DNA from: Flagellimonas amphidinii
GTDB lineage: Bacteria > Bacteroidota > Bacteroidia > Flavobacteriales > Flavobacteriaceae
DNA: 64,000 nt
Direction of reading: 5' to 3'
NCBI RefSeq assembly: GCF_013090115.1
Contig: NZ_JABFNN010000031.1
Span: 62,001 to 126,000 of the forward strand
A program made the position numbers and the translations under genes. This document shows positions 1 through 8,605 of the stretch, piece after piece. Every line of letters begins with the position of its first letter. The stretch's first letter is position 1. Below the pieces are notes generated by a model. It ran no database searches. It saw only the letters and a program-made list of their open reading frames with translations, and was not told the origin of the DNA.

Positions 1-1784
1 ACGGAATAAAAGGAACTTATTTTGCTGTTTGGGCACCTTCAGCAAAATCAGTTTCGGTAGTTGGTGATTTCAATTCTTGGAACGCAGGTGAACACGAGTT
101 GCAGGTTAGATGGGATGCAAGTGGCATATGGGAAGGTTTTATTCCAGGTGTTGACAAGGGTGCCAAATATAAATACAAGATAAACTCGCATCATAACGAC
201 ATATGGACAGAAAAATCCGATCCGTTTGCCAGATGCTGTGAACATCCTCCAAATACTGCCTCGTTGGTATGGGATGCCCCCTATACTTGGAAGGACAAGA
301 AATGGATGGACACCCGTGAACAACACAATGCCTTGGATAAGCCTTATTCCGTTTACGAAGTGCATTTGGGTTCTTGGAAAAAGAAAGATGGATGGCAAAA
401 CATGTCCTATTTGGAACTTGCGGATGAATTGGTGAATTACGTACATAAAATGGGCTTTACCCATGTGGAATTTATGCCCGTTATGGAATATCCCTTTGAT
501 CCTTCCTGGGGATATCAATTAACGGGTTATTTTGCACCTACCTCGCGATTTGGAAAACCTGAGGATTTTAAAACACTAGTGGATAAATTCCATCAAAAAG
601 GAATAGGGGTTATACTGGATTGGGTACCATCCCATTTTCCTGAAGACGCCCATGGTCTTGGTTTTTTTGATGGTACGCATCTCTATGAACACCCAGATAG
701 AAGAAAAGGGTACCATCCAGATTGGAAAAGCTTGATTTTCAATTATGGAAGAAATGAAGTTCGGGCTTTTCTTATTAGTAATGCCATTTTTTGGTTGGAT
801 CAATTTCATGTTGATGGATTAAGGGTTGATGCTGTGGCTTCCATGTTATATTTGGATTATTCCCGCGAAGATGGCGAATGGGAGCCCAATATGTATGGCA
901 ACAACGAGAATTTGGAAGCTATGTCCTTTATTCGGGAAATGAATACCGAAGTTTATGCTAGTTTTAAAGGGGTGCAGACCATTGCAGAGGAATCAACGGC
1001 ATTTACTGGGGTTACCAGTCCGGTGCACCATGGAGGACTTGGGTTTGGCATGAAATGGATGATGGGTTGGATGCATGACACTTTGGAGTTCTTCAAAAAG
1101 GAACCTATTTATAGATCATATGATTTAAACGACATCACTTTTAGTATGACCTATGCGTTTACAGAGAATTTTATGCTTCCTTTTTCTCATGATGAAGTGG
1201 TATATGGAAAAAAATCGCTGTTGTATCGTATGCCGGGTGACGAGTGGCAACGCTTTGCCAACCTAAGGTTGCTTTTTGGATATATGTTCACGCACCCTGG
1301 CGGTAATCTACTGTTCATGGGTGGGGAATTTGGACAATCTTCCGAATGGAATTTTCAACAAAGTTTGGATTGGCACTTAACTCAGTATGATTTTCATTCT
1401 GGAATTCAGGAATTGATCAAAGATTTGAACAAACTCTATAAAAACAATCCTGCTTTGTACGAAAAACAGTTCAGTCCGGAAGGTTTTCAATGGATAGAGT
1501 ACAACGATAAGGAAAACACGGTTTTAACCTATATTAGAAAAGGGTATGATTCCAAGGACGACTTGATCATTGCTTGTAATTTTACACCAGTACCTAGAGA
1601 GAACTATCGAGTTGGCGTTCCAAAGACAGAAAAACTCAAATTAGTTTTCAATAGTGATGCTGAAAAATATTCAGGAAGTGGTATCGGAAAAAAAACAGTT
1701 ACACCTTCCTCAGAGCCTTGGAATGGGTTTGAACAATCTGTGGCACTAAACCTTCCACCTTTGGGTGTTGTTGTTTACCGATAA
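1..1784 (+). CDS. glgB: 1,4-alpha-glucan branching enzyme (5' partial)
   Basis: Transfers alpha-1,4-glucan segments to form alpha-1,6 branches in glycogen. The reading frame is open from base 3, so the gene is cut by the left edge. The visible part begins inside the N-terminal CBM48 domain (AVWAPSAKSVSVVGDFNSW) and continues through a GH13 catalytic barrel and a C-terminal beta domain. Active-site motifs are intact: DGLRVDAVASM (nucleophile Asp codon at 828-830), TIAEEST (acid/base Glu near 987) and FSHDEVVYGKKS (transition-state Asp). About 594 residues are present. Typical enzymes have about 630-730, so only a short N-terminal part is missing. A GH31 alpha-glucosidase follows on the same strand after 95 bases, which fits a glycogen/malto-oligosaccharide locus. 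The identification is secure; only the true start is unseen. Confidence 0.97.
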   Translation, partial: GIKGTYFAVWAPSAKSVSVVGDFNSWNAGEHELQVRWDASGIWEGFIPGVDKGAKYKYKINSHHNDIWTEKSDPFARCCEHPPNTASLVWDAPYTWKDKKWMDTREQHNALDKPYSVYEVHLGSWKKKDGWQNMSYLELADELVNYVHKMGFTHVEFMPVMEYPFDPSWGYQLTGYFAPTSRFGKPEDFKTLVDKFHQKGIGVILDWVPSHFPEDAHGLGFFDGTHLYEHPDRRKGYHPDWKSLIFNYGRNEVRAFLISNAIFWLDQFHVDGLRVDAVASMLYLDYSREDGEWEPNMYGNNENLEAMSFIREMNTEVYASFKGVQTIAEESTAFTGVTSPVHHGGLGFGMKWMMGWMHDTLEFFKKEPIYRSYDLNDITFSMTYAFTENFMLPFSHDEVVYGKKSLLYRMPGDEWQRFANLRLLFGYMFTHPGGNLLFMGGEFGQSSEWNFQQSLDWHLTQYDFHSGIQELIKDLNKLYKNNPALYEKQFSPEGFQWIEYNDKENTVLTYIRKGYDSKDDLIIACNFTPVPRENYRVGVPKTEKLKLVFNSDAEKYSGSGIGKKTVTPSSEPWNGFEQSVALNLPPLGVVVYR

Positions 1785-1791
1785 AATCAAC

Positions 1792-1807
1792 ACTAAAACG
1801 TTTTAGT
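1792..1807. promoter_or_regulatory. perfect 16-bp palindrome, candidate LacI-family operator
   Basis: ACTAAAACGTTTTAGT reads identically on both strands and has the central CG typical of LacI-family operators. It lies 8 bases after glgB and 72 bases before the alpha-glucosidase start, so a sugar-responsive repressor could control the glucosidase. LacI-type regulation of maltose/glucan genes is known in bacteria. The link here is inference, since no lacI-type gene is in the window. Confidence 0.5.
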
Positions 1808-1809
1808 TA

Positions 1810-1826
1810 AGATGTTTTGAACATCT
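1810..1826 (+). terminator. small hairpin after glgB
   Basis: AGATGTT and AACATCT form a perfect 7-bp stem around a TTG loop, followed by CTTTAATTT. It could be a weak terminator for glgB or part of the operator region of the next gene. The stem is AT-rich and the T run is interrupted. Confidence 0.3.
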
Positions 1827-1879
1827 CTTTAATTTCTCACCCTAATGTGTTTCTTTTGTTAGTCTCAATGGAGTAGCAA

Positions 1880-4279
1880 ATGATAACCAACACAGAGATA
1901 GCCAAAAGAGGGAACCAATACCCTAATCATATTGTTGATTTTAATCAGGAGAAGGACAGATTCTATTTTACAACCCAAAATGGAGTCATTCTAGAATTGA
2001 CCATACTACGGGATAGCGCCATTAGATTTAGGTATGCTACCGAACATGTTTTTGAACCAGATTTTTCCTATGCCATAAGTGATGACGTAAGCCTAGGATA
2101 CAATGAGCTCTTGGTAAAGGATGAAATTCCAGAATATGTCATAACCACTTCAAAAGTTAAGATTTATATCAATAAAACCAATCTCAAGGTACAAATTGAG
2201 GATTTGGACGGGGTAATTTTATCTGATGATGAAGGAGGTTTTCATTGGGAAGAAAATTATGACTACGGAGGTAACGTGGTAAAAATGAGTAAAGTGTCCC
2301 ATTCTGGTGAAAGCTATTACGGGATGGGGGATAAAGCATCGCACACCAACCTTAAAGGAAAAAGAGTAAATAATTGGGTGACGGATTCTTATGCGTATGG
2401 AAAAGATCAAGAACCACTCTATAAGGCCATTCCTTTCTATGTGGGGCTCAAGGAAAACATTGCTTACGGAATCTTTTTTGATAACTCTTTCAGTACTTAT
2501 TTTGATTTTGCCAATGAGAAAAGAAATGTGACCAGTTTTTGGGCTGATGGAGGAGAAATGAACTATTATTTCTTTTATGGTCCCAAAATCAGTCAAGTGG
2601 TTGAAGCATATACCGATTTGACCGGTGTTCCAGAACTCCCACCTCTATGGGCTCTAGGTTTCCATCAATCCAAATGGAGTTATTTTCCAGAGAAGAAGGT
2701 GAAAAAAATTGCTTCAACCTTTAGAAAATTGAAGATTCCTTGCGATGCCATCTATTTGGATATTGATTATATGGAAGGTTTCAGATGTTTTACCTGGAAC
2801 AACCGATATTTCCCCAATCCTAAAAAAATGATTGATGAGTTGGAGGAAGATGGTTTCAAGACCATTACCATGATTGATCCGGGAATCAAAATAGATCGTG
2901 ATTATTGGGTGTACCAACAGGCCATGGATCATGGTTTTTTCTGCAGAAGGGCAGACGGGCCACATTTTAAGGGAAAAGTTTGGCCAGGAGAGTGTAAGTT
3001 TCCAGATTTCACCAACCCAGAAGTTCGTGAATGGTGGGCCGGTCTTTATAAACAAATGATTGCAGATATGGGAGTTCATGGTGTTTGGAACGACATGAAC
3101 GAACCCGCTATTATGGAAGTTCCCACCAAAACTGCAAATCTTGATGTTCGCCATGATTATGACGGAAATCCGTGTAGTCATAGAAAGGCCCATAATGTTT
3201 ATGGTATGCAGATGGTTAGGGCTACTTACGAAGGAGTTAAAAAATTCAGTTTTCCTAAAAGACCATTTGTGTTGACCAGAGCAGCTTACTCAGGTACGCA
3301 GCGCTACTGTGCAACATGGACAGGTGATAATGTGGCCACATGGGAACATTTATGGATAGCCAATGTACAAATGCAACGCATGTGTATGAGTGGTTATTCC
3401 TTTGTTGGGTCGGATATTGGAGGCTTTGCGGAACAACCCAACGGAGAGCTATTTGCCAGATGGATTCAACTGGCTATTTTCCACCCATTTTGTAGGGTTC
3501 ACTCCAGTGGAGACCATGGAGATCAAGAACCATGGTCATTTGGTGATGAAATCACAGATATTGTTAGAAAGTATATTGAACTCAGATATCAATTATTACC
3601 GTATTTGTACACCCTATTTTACAAATACATCAAAAACGGATTACCGATGCTTCAATCCTTGGTTTTTTATGATCAAGAAGATGCGCAGACTCACTTTAGA
3701 ACGGATGAGTTTCTTTTTGGAGAGCAAATGTTGATATGCCCTGTGCAAGAACCCAATGCACAGGGACGACGCATGTATTTTCCTAAAGGAAAATGGTATA
3801 GCTATTGGACAGATGAGGTAGTGACAGGGGGAGTTGAAAAATGGGTTGCCGCACCTATTCATGTAATTCCCATGTATGTAAAAGAGGGGGCCATGATTCC
3901 AAAATACCCAGTGCAACAATATGTTGGTGAATTGGAAATTAAAGAGTTGGGAATTGATATTTATTATAAAGAAGGTATTGAAAATTCCACCATTTATGAA
4001 GACCAACAAGACGGATATGATTATAAAAAGGGTAGATATAGTCTAAGGAATTTTAGATTGCGGGGCAAGGAGAACGAGGTCATTATCCAGCAGTTTAAAG
4101 ATGGGGATTTTATTACTCCATATAAGAAATTCAAACTAATCTTTCACGGGTTGCCATTTACTATTGGAAAAGTGGAATTGGATAATGAAGAAGTAAACTT
4201 GAATGATGTGAAACCCAACGGTAATAATACTTTAGAGGTTAGTAAGGATTTTACGGAACTACACATTTTCGGAAAGTAA
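1880..4279 (+). CDS. GH31 family alpha-glucosidase
   Basis: Hydrolyses terminal alpha-linked glucose from malto-oligosaccharides or related glucans. The 799-residue protein has an N-terminal beta-sandwich (about 1-240), the GH31 (beta/alpha)8 barrel (about 250-590) and C-terminal beta domains. The nucleophile lies in GVWNDMNEPAIME (Asp405) and the acid/base in ATWTGDNVATW (Asp483), both intact. DIGGF and HPFCRVHS are further family landmarks. No signal peptide is visible, so it is probably cytoplasmic. It follows glgB and may be controlled by the palindrome at 1792-1807. Substrate specificity within GH31 (maltose, isomaltose, xylose-containing sugars) cannot be settled from sequence. The glgB neighbour favours alpha-glucan. 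Confidence 0.94.
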   Translation: MITNTEIAKRGNQYPNHIVDFNQEKDRFYFTTQNGVILELTILRDSAIRFRYATEHVFEPDFSYAISDDVSLGYNELLVKDEIPEYVITTSKVKIYINKTNLKVQIEDLDGVILSDDEGGFHWEENYDYGGNVVKMSKVSHSGESYYGMGDKASHTNLKGKRVNNWVTDSYAYGKDQEPLYKAIPFYVGLKENIAYGIFFDNSFSTYFDFANEKRNVTSFWADGGEMNYYFFYGPKISQVVEAYTDLTGVPELPPLWALGFHQSKWSYFPEKKVKKIASTFRKLKIPCDAIYLDIDYMEGFRCFTWNNRYFPNPKKMIDELEEDGFKTITMIDPGIKIDRDYWVYQQAMDHGFFCRRADGPHFKGKVWPGECKFPDFTNPEVREWWAGLYKQMIADMGVHGVWNDMNEPAIMEVPTKTANLDVRHDYDGNPCSHRKAHNVYGMQMVRATYEGVKKFSFPKRPFVLTRAAYSGTQRYCATWTGDNVATWEHLWIANVQMQRMCMSGYSFVGSDIGGFAEQPNGELFARWIQLAIFHPFCRVHSSGDHGDQEPWSFGDEITDIVRKYIELRYQLLPYLYTLFYKYIKNGLPMLQSLVFYDQEDAQTHFRTDEFLFGEQMLICPVQEPNAQGRRMYFPKGKWYSYWTDEVVTGGVEKWVAAPIHVIPMYVKEGAMIPKYPVQQYVGELEIKELGIDIYYKEGIENSTIYEDQQDGYDYKKGRYSLRNFRLRGKENEVIIQQFKDGDFITPYKKFKLIFHGLPFTIGKVELDNEEVNLNDVKPNGNNTLEVSKDFTELHIFGK

Positions 4280-4323
4280 TTTTTTTGTATTTTCCCTTTA
4301 CTAAACACTATTAACATTATACA

Positions 4324-5133
4324 ATGAGACGATTGATTTTGACGGTAGCGGTCTTTCTTGCTGTTGCTGCATGTAAAACGAATCCATTTACTGGGAAAAG
4401 TACGTTGAACTTTTACCCCAACAGTCAGATTTTCCCCATGGCCTTTGCCCAATATGATCAGTTTTTGACTGAAAACAAGGTAATCACAGGAACTTCAGAG
4501 GCCGAAATGATAACAAGAGTTGGGCAACGTATTTCCACTGCAGCTGAACGTTGGTTGGATGCCAATGGTTATCCAGGTTATTTGAAGGATTATCAATGGG
4601 AGTATAATCTAGTGAATGATGAAACCGTAAATGCTTGGTGTATGCCAGGCGGTAAAATAGTTTTTTATACAGGTATTCTTCCTATAGCTGAAAGTGAAAC
4701 TGGAATTGCCGTAGTAATGGGTCATGAAGTTGCCCACGCATTGGCAGACCATGGTGCCCAACGTATGAGTGCTGGAATGGTACAACAGATTGGTGCTGTA
4801 GCTGGTAATGTTGCCATAAAGGATCCAGAAAAAAGAAACATGTTCAACCAAGCCTATGGCTTGGGGTCAACAGTAGGAGTTATGCTTCCTTTTAGTAGAA
4901 GCCATGAGACTGAAGCAGACCGTATAGGACTACAGATAATGGCCATTGCTGGGTATAATCCAGATGAAGCAGCCAATCTTTGGAAAAGGATGAAAGCCAA
5001 CGCAGGAGGACAAGCACCGCCAGAGTTCTTGAGCACGCATCCCTCTAACGATACTAGAATCGCTAATTTAACAAACTGGGCACCTGACGCTAAGCAAGAA
5101 GCGGCAAAATTTGGGGTGACCACATTTAAATAA
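4324..5133 (+). CDS. M48 family metalloprotease, lipoprotein
   Basis: A zinc endopeptidase of the M48 family (LoiP/BepA/Oma1-like), which in envelope contexts degrades damaged outer-membrane proteins. The 269-residue protein starts with a lipoprotein signal ending in the lipobox-like VAAC (Cys17), so it is probably anchored in the periplasmic or outer membrane. The zinc site is HEVAH (His134, Glu135, His138), with the third ligand Glu197 in HETEADRIGL. The C-terminal PPEFLSTHPSNDTRI motif is typical of the family. It stands alone between the glucosidase (45-base gap) and a REP-like repeat. No TPR extension is present, so it is more like LoiP than BepA. Confidence 0.93.
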   Translation: MRRLILTVAVFLAVAACKTNPFTGKSTLNFYPNSQIFPMAFAQYDQFLTENKVITGTSEAEMITRVGQRISTAAERWLDANGYPGYLKDYQWEYNLVNDETVNAWCMPGGKIVFYTGILPIAESETGIAVVMGHEVAHALADHGAQRMSAGMVQQIGAVAGNVAIKDPEKRNMFNQAYGLGSTVGVMLPFSRSHETEADRIGLQIMAIAGYNPDEAANLWKRMKANAGGQAPPEFLSTHPSNDTRIANLTNWAPDAKQEAAKFGVTTFK

Positions 5134-5154
5134 GAGCAAAAACTTTTAATGTAC

Positions 5155-5227
5155 AATGTCATTTCGAACCTGAGGAGCATCTTTTTTCTGAGTTGAGGAT
5201 TGCTCCCTTGGGAATCGAAATGACATT
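5155..5227. repeat. REP-like inverted repeat
   Basis: A 73-base element bounded by a perfect 13-base inverted repeat (AATGTCATTTCGA at 5155-5167, its complement at 5215-5227). An inner GAGCA/TGCTC pair could extend the hairpin. Repeats carrying the TGTCATTTCGA end are common in intergenic regions of flavobacterial genomes, as I recall. Only one copy is in this window. It sits between two same-strand genes and could act as a terminator or a mobile palindromic unit. Confidence 0.7.
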
Positions 5228-5244
5228 TTTTTTAACCTTATATC

Positions 5245-6570
5245 ATGACAAAAGTTCTGGCCATAAAAGGAAGTAAAAAATTGTTGAATGCATGGGCCTT
5301 CTATGATTGGGCCAACTCAGTATACAGTTTGGTGATTTCCTCTGCTGTTTTCCCAATTTTTTATGGAGCGTTGTTCCGAGTGGCCGGAATTGAGAAGGTG
5401 ACCGTCTTTGGAGGCGAGATTGCTAGGGCACCATTGATTAGCTATGTTACTTCTTTGGCTTTTGTCTTTATCGCTATTATCACTCCATTGGTTTCAGGGA
5501 TTGCCGACTATATGGGAAACAAAAGAGTTTTCCTGAAGTTTTTTTGTTACTTGGGAGCTTTGTCCTGTATCGGTTTGTATTGGTTTTCTTTAGAAAATAT
5601 TTATTTCGGGCTGGTGTGTTATTTCTTTGGATTGGTTGGATTTTGGGTGAGTTTTGCCATTAATAATTCTTATTTGCCAGATATTGCATTTCCAGAACAA
5701 CAAGATGGCATCAGTGCCAAAGGTTTTTCATTAGGTTATGTGGGCAGTGTAATTCTATTGATTTTTAACTTGGCGATGGTCATGCAGCCTGCAGTTTTTG
5801 GAATAACAGATAGCGGAGGAGAAGCTGCTGAAATCAAAGCAATGAAATATTCCTTTATTTCTGTGGGTATATGGTGGATTCTTTTCAGTCAATACACTTT
5901 TGCATATTTGCCTAAAGGAAATAAACGCGAGGGTGAGCGAAAAAATATTGTTCTTAATGGTTTTAGGGAATTACAAAGCGTTTGGAAGCAATTAGGGACT
6001 GAAACGCGGTTAAAACGATACTTAGGGGCCTTTTTTGTATATAGTATGGCAGTGCAGACCATCATGCTGATTGCCACGTACTTTGGTGAGGAAGAAATCA
6101 ACTGGGGTACTGATAGTGAACGAACAACTGGACTCATCGTAAGTATTTTGGTGATTCAGATTGTTGCCATTTTTGGAGCTACGATGACAGCAAAAGCTTC
6201 AAAAGTCTTTGGAAATATCAAAACATTGATTGTGGTGAATATCATATGGGCACTGCTATGCGTTTACGCCTTCTTTCTGTATACACCCATTGATTTTTAC
6301 ATTGCCGCAGGACTAGTTGGAATCGTCATGGGAGGTATCCAAGCGTTATCCCGTTCCACATATTCCAAGTTTTTACCAGAAACTACAGATACAACCTCCT
6401 TTTTTAGCTTTTATGATGTTGCGGAAAAAATAGGCATCATCATAGGAACATTTTTGTACGGCGCTGTTGCCCAACTTACTGGAAGCATGAGAAACAGTAC
6501 TATATTTTTAGGACTATTCTTCTTAATTGGAATTTTTCTTTTGTTTAGGGTTAACAAGAAAAAAGCTTAA
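5245..6570 (+). CDS. MFS transporter, UMF1 (Atg22-like) family
   Basis: A 441-residue integral membrane protein with about 12 hydrophobic segments. The N-terminal LNAWAFYDWANSVYSLV region and the GGIQALSRSTYSKFLPE loop match the UMF1 branch of the major facilitator superfamily, related to yeast vacuolar amino-acid effluxer Atg22. Its substrate in bacteria is not established. The start follows a short T-rich stretch. The next gene, an NTF2-like lipoprotein, begins 21 bases downstream and may be co-transcribed. The family call is firm but the substrate is unknown. Confidence 0.9.
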   Translation: MTKVLAIKGSKKLLNAWAFYDWANSVYSLVISSAVFPIFYGALFRVAGIEKVTVFGGEIARAPLISYVTSLAFVFIAIITPLVSGIADYMGNKRVFLKFFCYLGALSCIGLYWFSLENIYFGLVCYFFGLVGFWVSFAINNSYLPDIAFPEQQDGISAKGFSLGYVGSVILLIFNLAMVMQPAVFGITDSGGEAAEIKAMKYSFISVGIWWILFSQYTFAYLPKGNKREGERKNIVLNGFRELQSVWKQLGTETRLKRYLGAFFVYSMAVQTIMLIATYFGEEEINWGTDSERTTGLIVSILVIQIVAIFGATMTAKASKVFGNIKTLIVVNIIWALLCVYAFFLYTPIDFYIAAGLVGIVMGGIQALSRSTYSKFLPETTDTTSFFSFYDVAEKIGIIIGTFLYGAVAQLTGSMRNSTIFLGLFFLIGIFLLFRVNKKKA

Positions 6571-6591
6571 ACTTAGTTCTGATTCTTTAAA

Positions 6592-7077
6592 ATGAATTCA
6601 AAACTATTTTTTTCCATTGTTCTGTTCACATTCGTTTTTGGATGTTCGAACCCAAAAAACATTAAATCTACAGTGGATGCGTATTATGAAACCTACCGGT
6701 ATCGCAAAGATTTTGAGCAGTTACTTTCCTTTTATGATGATGAGATCATACTAGAGGATTATATCAATGGTGATAGAATTGAAGGGAAGAAAGCGTTGCA
6801 GGATTTTTTGGATTGGGACAACCCTAATTTTAAAATGATAGAGCCTTTTGCTTTGGAAATCTCTGACCAGTTGATTGATGGAAACAAAGTGGTCACAAAA
6901 GGTTATTTTTCAAAATTTCAATGGGGTGAATATGAGTTTGGGCCCATGCAGTTTGTTACCATATTGACCTTTAACCGAAATGGCAAGATTATTCATCATG
7001 AGGATTGGATCAATTACCCATCCAACTTAATCGATTACAACACTAGAGTTGATTCTAATGATTGGATAAAAAAATAA
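6592..7077 (+). CDS. NTF2/SnoaL-like domain lipoprotein
   Basis: A 161-residue protein with a lipoprotein signal (lipobox FVFGC, Cys18) followed by a single NTF2-like fold domain. Visible family features are the early VDAYYETYRYRKDFEQLLSF helix region, a FYDDEIILEDY strand, EGKKALQDFLDW, and the C-terminal HHEDWINYP strand. Such domains bind small ligands or act as isomerases or hydrolases. No catalytic residue pattern lets me assign a reaction. It is predicted to be on the periplasmic face of a membrane. It follows the UMF1 transporter by 21 bases and is followed by a bidirectional terminator. Confidence 0.8.
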   Translation: MNSKLFFSIVLFTFVFGCSNPKNIKSTVDAYYETYRYRKDFEQLLSFYDDEIILEDYINGDRIEGKKALQDFLDWDNPNFKMIEPFALEISDQLIDGNKVVTKGYFSKFQWGEYEFGPMQFVTILTFNRNGKIIHHEDWINYPSNLIDYNTRVDSNDWIKK

Positions 7078-7078
7078 A

Positions 7079-7112
7079 CCCTATCCAATGGACAGGGCTT
7101 AAATGTTTTTTG
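7079..7112. terminator. terminator between convergent genes
   Basis: CCCTATCC and GGACAGGG form an 8-bp stem with one A/C mismatch around an AAT loop (7079-7097), followed by CTTAAATGTTTTTTG. The T run serves the plus-strand lipoprotein gene. It lies just after the end of the minus-strand GIN operon as well. Confidence 0.7.
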
Positions 7113-7131
7113 ATTGTTGATAAACTCCTGT

Positions 7132-7857
7132 TTATCCTCTGGATATATCTCCAGAACCTGATGCTTTGCTTTTGATTTTTGTTGGATTACCGCGATAACT
7201 GATATCTCCTGATCCAGAAACACGGGCATCGATAGATTGATTTGCAGTTACTTTAATGTCTGCTGAACCTGAAACTGCAGCAGTCACAAATTCAGCTTCC
7301 AAATCGTAAGCCTTAATATCTCCAGAACCTGCTACATGAACATCAAGGTCAGTAGTTTTCCCAGAAAGGTTAATGTCTCCAGAACCAGAAAGTGATGCAC
7401 TCACGCTTTGTGCTTCAATGGTTAAGGAAACATCTCCAGAACCTGCCATACTAGTTTTAAAACTATCTGCTTTCAAAGTAGTTTTACCAACTATGTCCCC
7501 GGAACCTGACAAAGAAACCGTTTTGATATCTTCAACAGGCACAGTGATATAAATTCCCTTAGACCAGTTTGAAGGACGTAAATTAACGCCTCTTTCAGTC
7601 TTGATGACCAATTTTCCGTCTTTTACTTCGGTTTTAATATGTTCAAGTAGATTGGATTCTCCTTTTAGGGTAAGTTCGCCTTCTTGACCGCTTACGAGCT
7701 CTACATCGAACCATCCGGCCAAAGCTACGGCATCATATTCCCCAACCGAGCGTTCTATGGTAACAGTATTGCCATTGCCTTTAATTCTTTTGCCCCACTG
7801 TGCATTTGCCACTACCATCATGGATAGTGCAATTCCTAATGTGATAAGTTTTTTCAT
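7132..7857 (-). CDS. head GIN domain (DUF2807) secreted protein
   Basis: A 241-residue exported protein. The signal peptide (MKKLITLGIALSMMVVANA, cleavage after Ala19) is followed by a DUF2807 / putative auto-transporter adhesin head GIN domain. The domain shows regularly spaced SGSGDI-type turns (LSGSGDIVGKT, MAGSGDVSL, LSGSGDINL, VAGSGDIKAYD, VSGSADIKV, VSGSGDISY), which suggests a right-handed beta-solenoid with about 20-residue rungs. Function is unknown for the family; a surface or periplasmic scaffold role is likely. It is the last gene of the sigma-factor operon, 19 bases after a paralogue of the same size and repeat pattern, so the pair looks like a tandem duplication. Confidence 0.9.
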   Translation of the reverse strand: MKKLITLGIALSMMVVANAQWGKRIKGNGNTVTIERSVGEYDAVALAGWFDVELVSGQEGELTLKGESNLLEHIKTEVKDGKLVIKTERGVNLRPSNWSKGIYITVPVEDIKTVSLSGSGDIVGKTTLKADSFKTSMAGSGDVSLTIEAQSVSASLSGSGDINLSGKTTDLDVHVAGSGDIKAYDLEAEFVTAAVSGSADIKVTANQSIDARVSGSGDISYRGNPTKIKSKASGSGDISRG

Positions 7858-7876
7858 TGTTGTTGTAGTGTTTGGA

Positions 7877-8578
7877 TTAGAGTGAATTTTCTTTGGATAC
7901 AGAACCTGAACCAGAGACTTTGCTGTTTATTTTACGGGCTCTTCCGATATACCTAACATCTCCAGAACCAGAAATTCGTGCTGTGATGGATTCATTGGCA
8001 TGTACTTTAACATCCGCAGAACCACTGATGATTGCAGTAACCTTATCGGCTTCCAAATCAAAGGCCTCAATGTCACCTGAACCGGATACTTCAGCTACGA
8101 AATCTTTGGCAGTTCCGTTAAGAATGGCATCGCCTGAACCCGATAGAACGGATTTTAAATCAGTTGCTTCAACAGCTAAGTCAATTTTACCCGAGCCAGA
8201 AAGATAAGTTGCAAACTTTGAGGCTTTTAATGTGGTTTTTCCAATAATGGAACCAGAACCAGATAGAGCAACCTCTTCTATATCCTCTACCGGAATGGTA
8301 ATCTGTATTTTGGACCAAGAATAAAATGGGGTGGCATTGTATCTTTTGTCCCATTTCACGGTAAGTTTCCCATTGTTCACTTCTGTGCTGATGTATTTGA
8401 GGTATTTTTCTTTTCCATTGAGTTCAATGGTGCCTTCTTCACCTGGAACGAGGTCCACATCAAACCAACCAGATATGTAGATTGCATCGTAGTCACCTAT
8501 AGTTCTTTTCTCAATAGTTTGACCAATAAGGGGGGAGGTAAGGCCCCCCAATAAAATAAATAGGATAAATTTTTTCAT
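7877..8578 (-). CDS. head GIN domain (DUF2807) secreted protein, paralogue
   Basis: A 233-residue exported protein with signal peptide MKKFILFILLGGLTSPLIGQ and one DUF2807 head GIN domain. It shares frame-by-frame features with its downstream neighbour: a GDYDAIYISGWFDVDL start of the domain, a basic central strand, and six to seven SGSGD/SGSAD turns. The family has no proven biochemical activity. It lies 27 bases after the larger beta-repeat protein gene and 19 bases before its paralogue, so all three exported proteins should be made together. Divergence between the paralogues is substantial, so the duplication is not recent. Confidence 0.9.
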   Translation of the reverse strand: MKKFILFILLGGLTSPLIGQTIEKRTIGDYDAIYISGWFDVDLVPGEEGTIELNGKEKYLKYISTEVNNGKLTVKWDKRYNATPFYSWSKIQITIPVEDIEEVALSGSGSIIGKTTLKASKFATYLSGSGKIDLAVEATDLKSVLSGSGDAILNGTAKDFVAEVSGSGDIEAFDLEADKVTAIISGSADVKVHANESITARISGSGDVRYIGRARKINSKVSGSGSVSKENSL

Positions 8579-8605
8579 GACTGTGTTCGTTTTTTGATGA
8601 TGGTA

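Noticed and set aside
2219-3193. two minus-strand frames opposite the GH31 gene
   Set aside because: They overlap a gene with intact catalytic motifs and have no recognisable domain.
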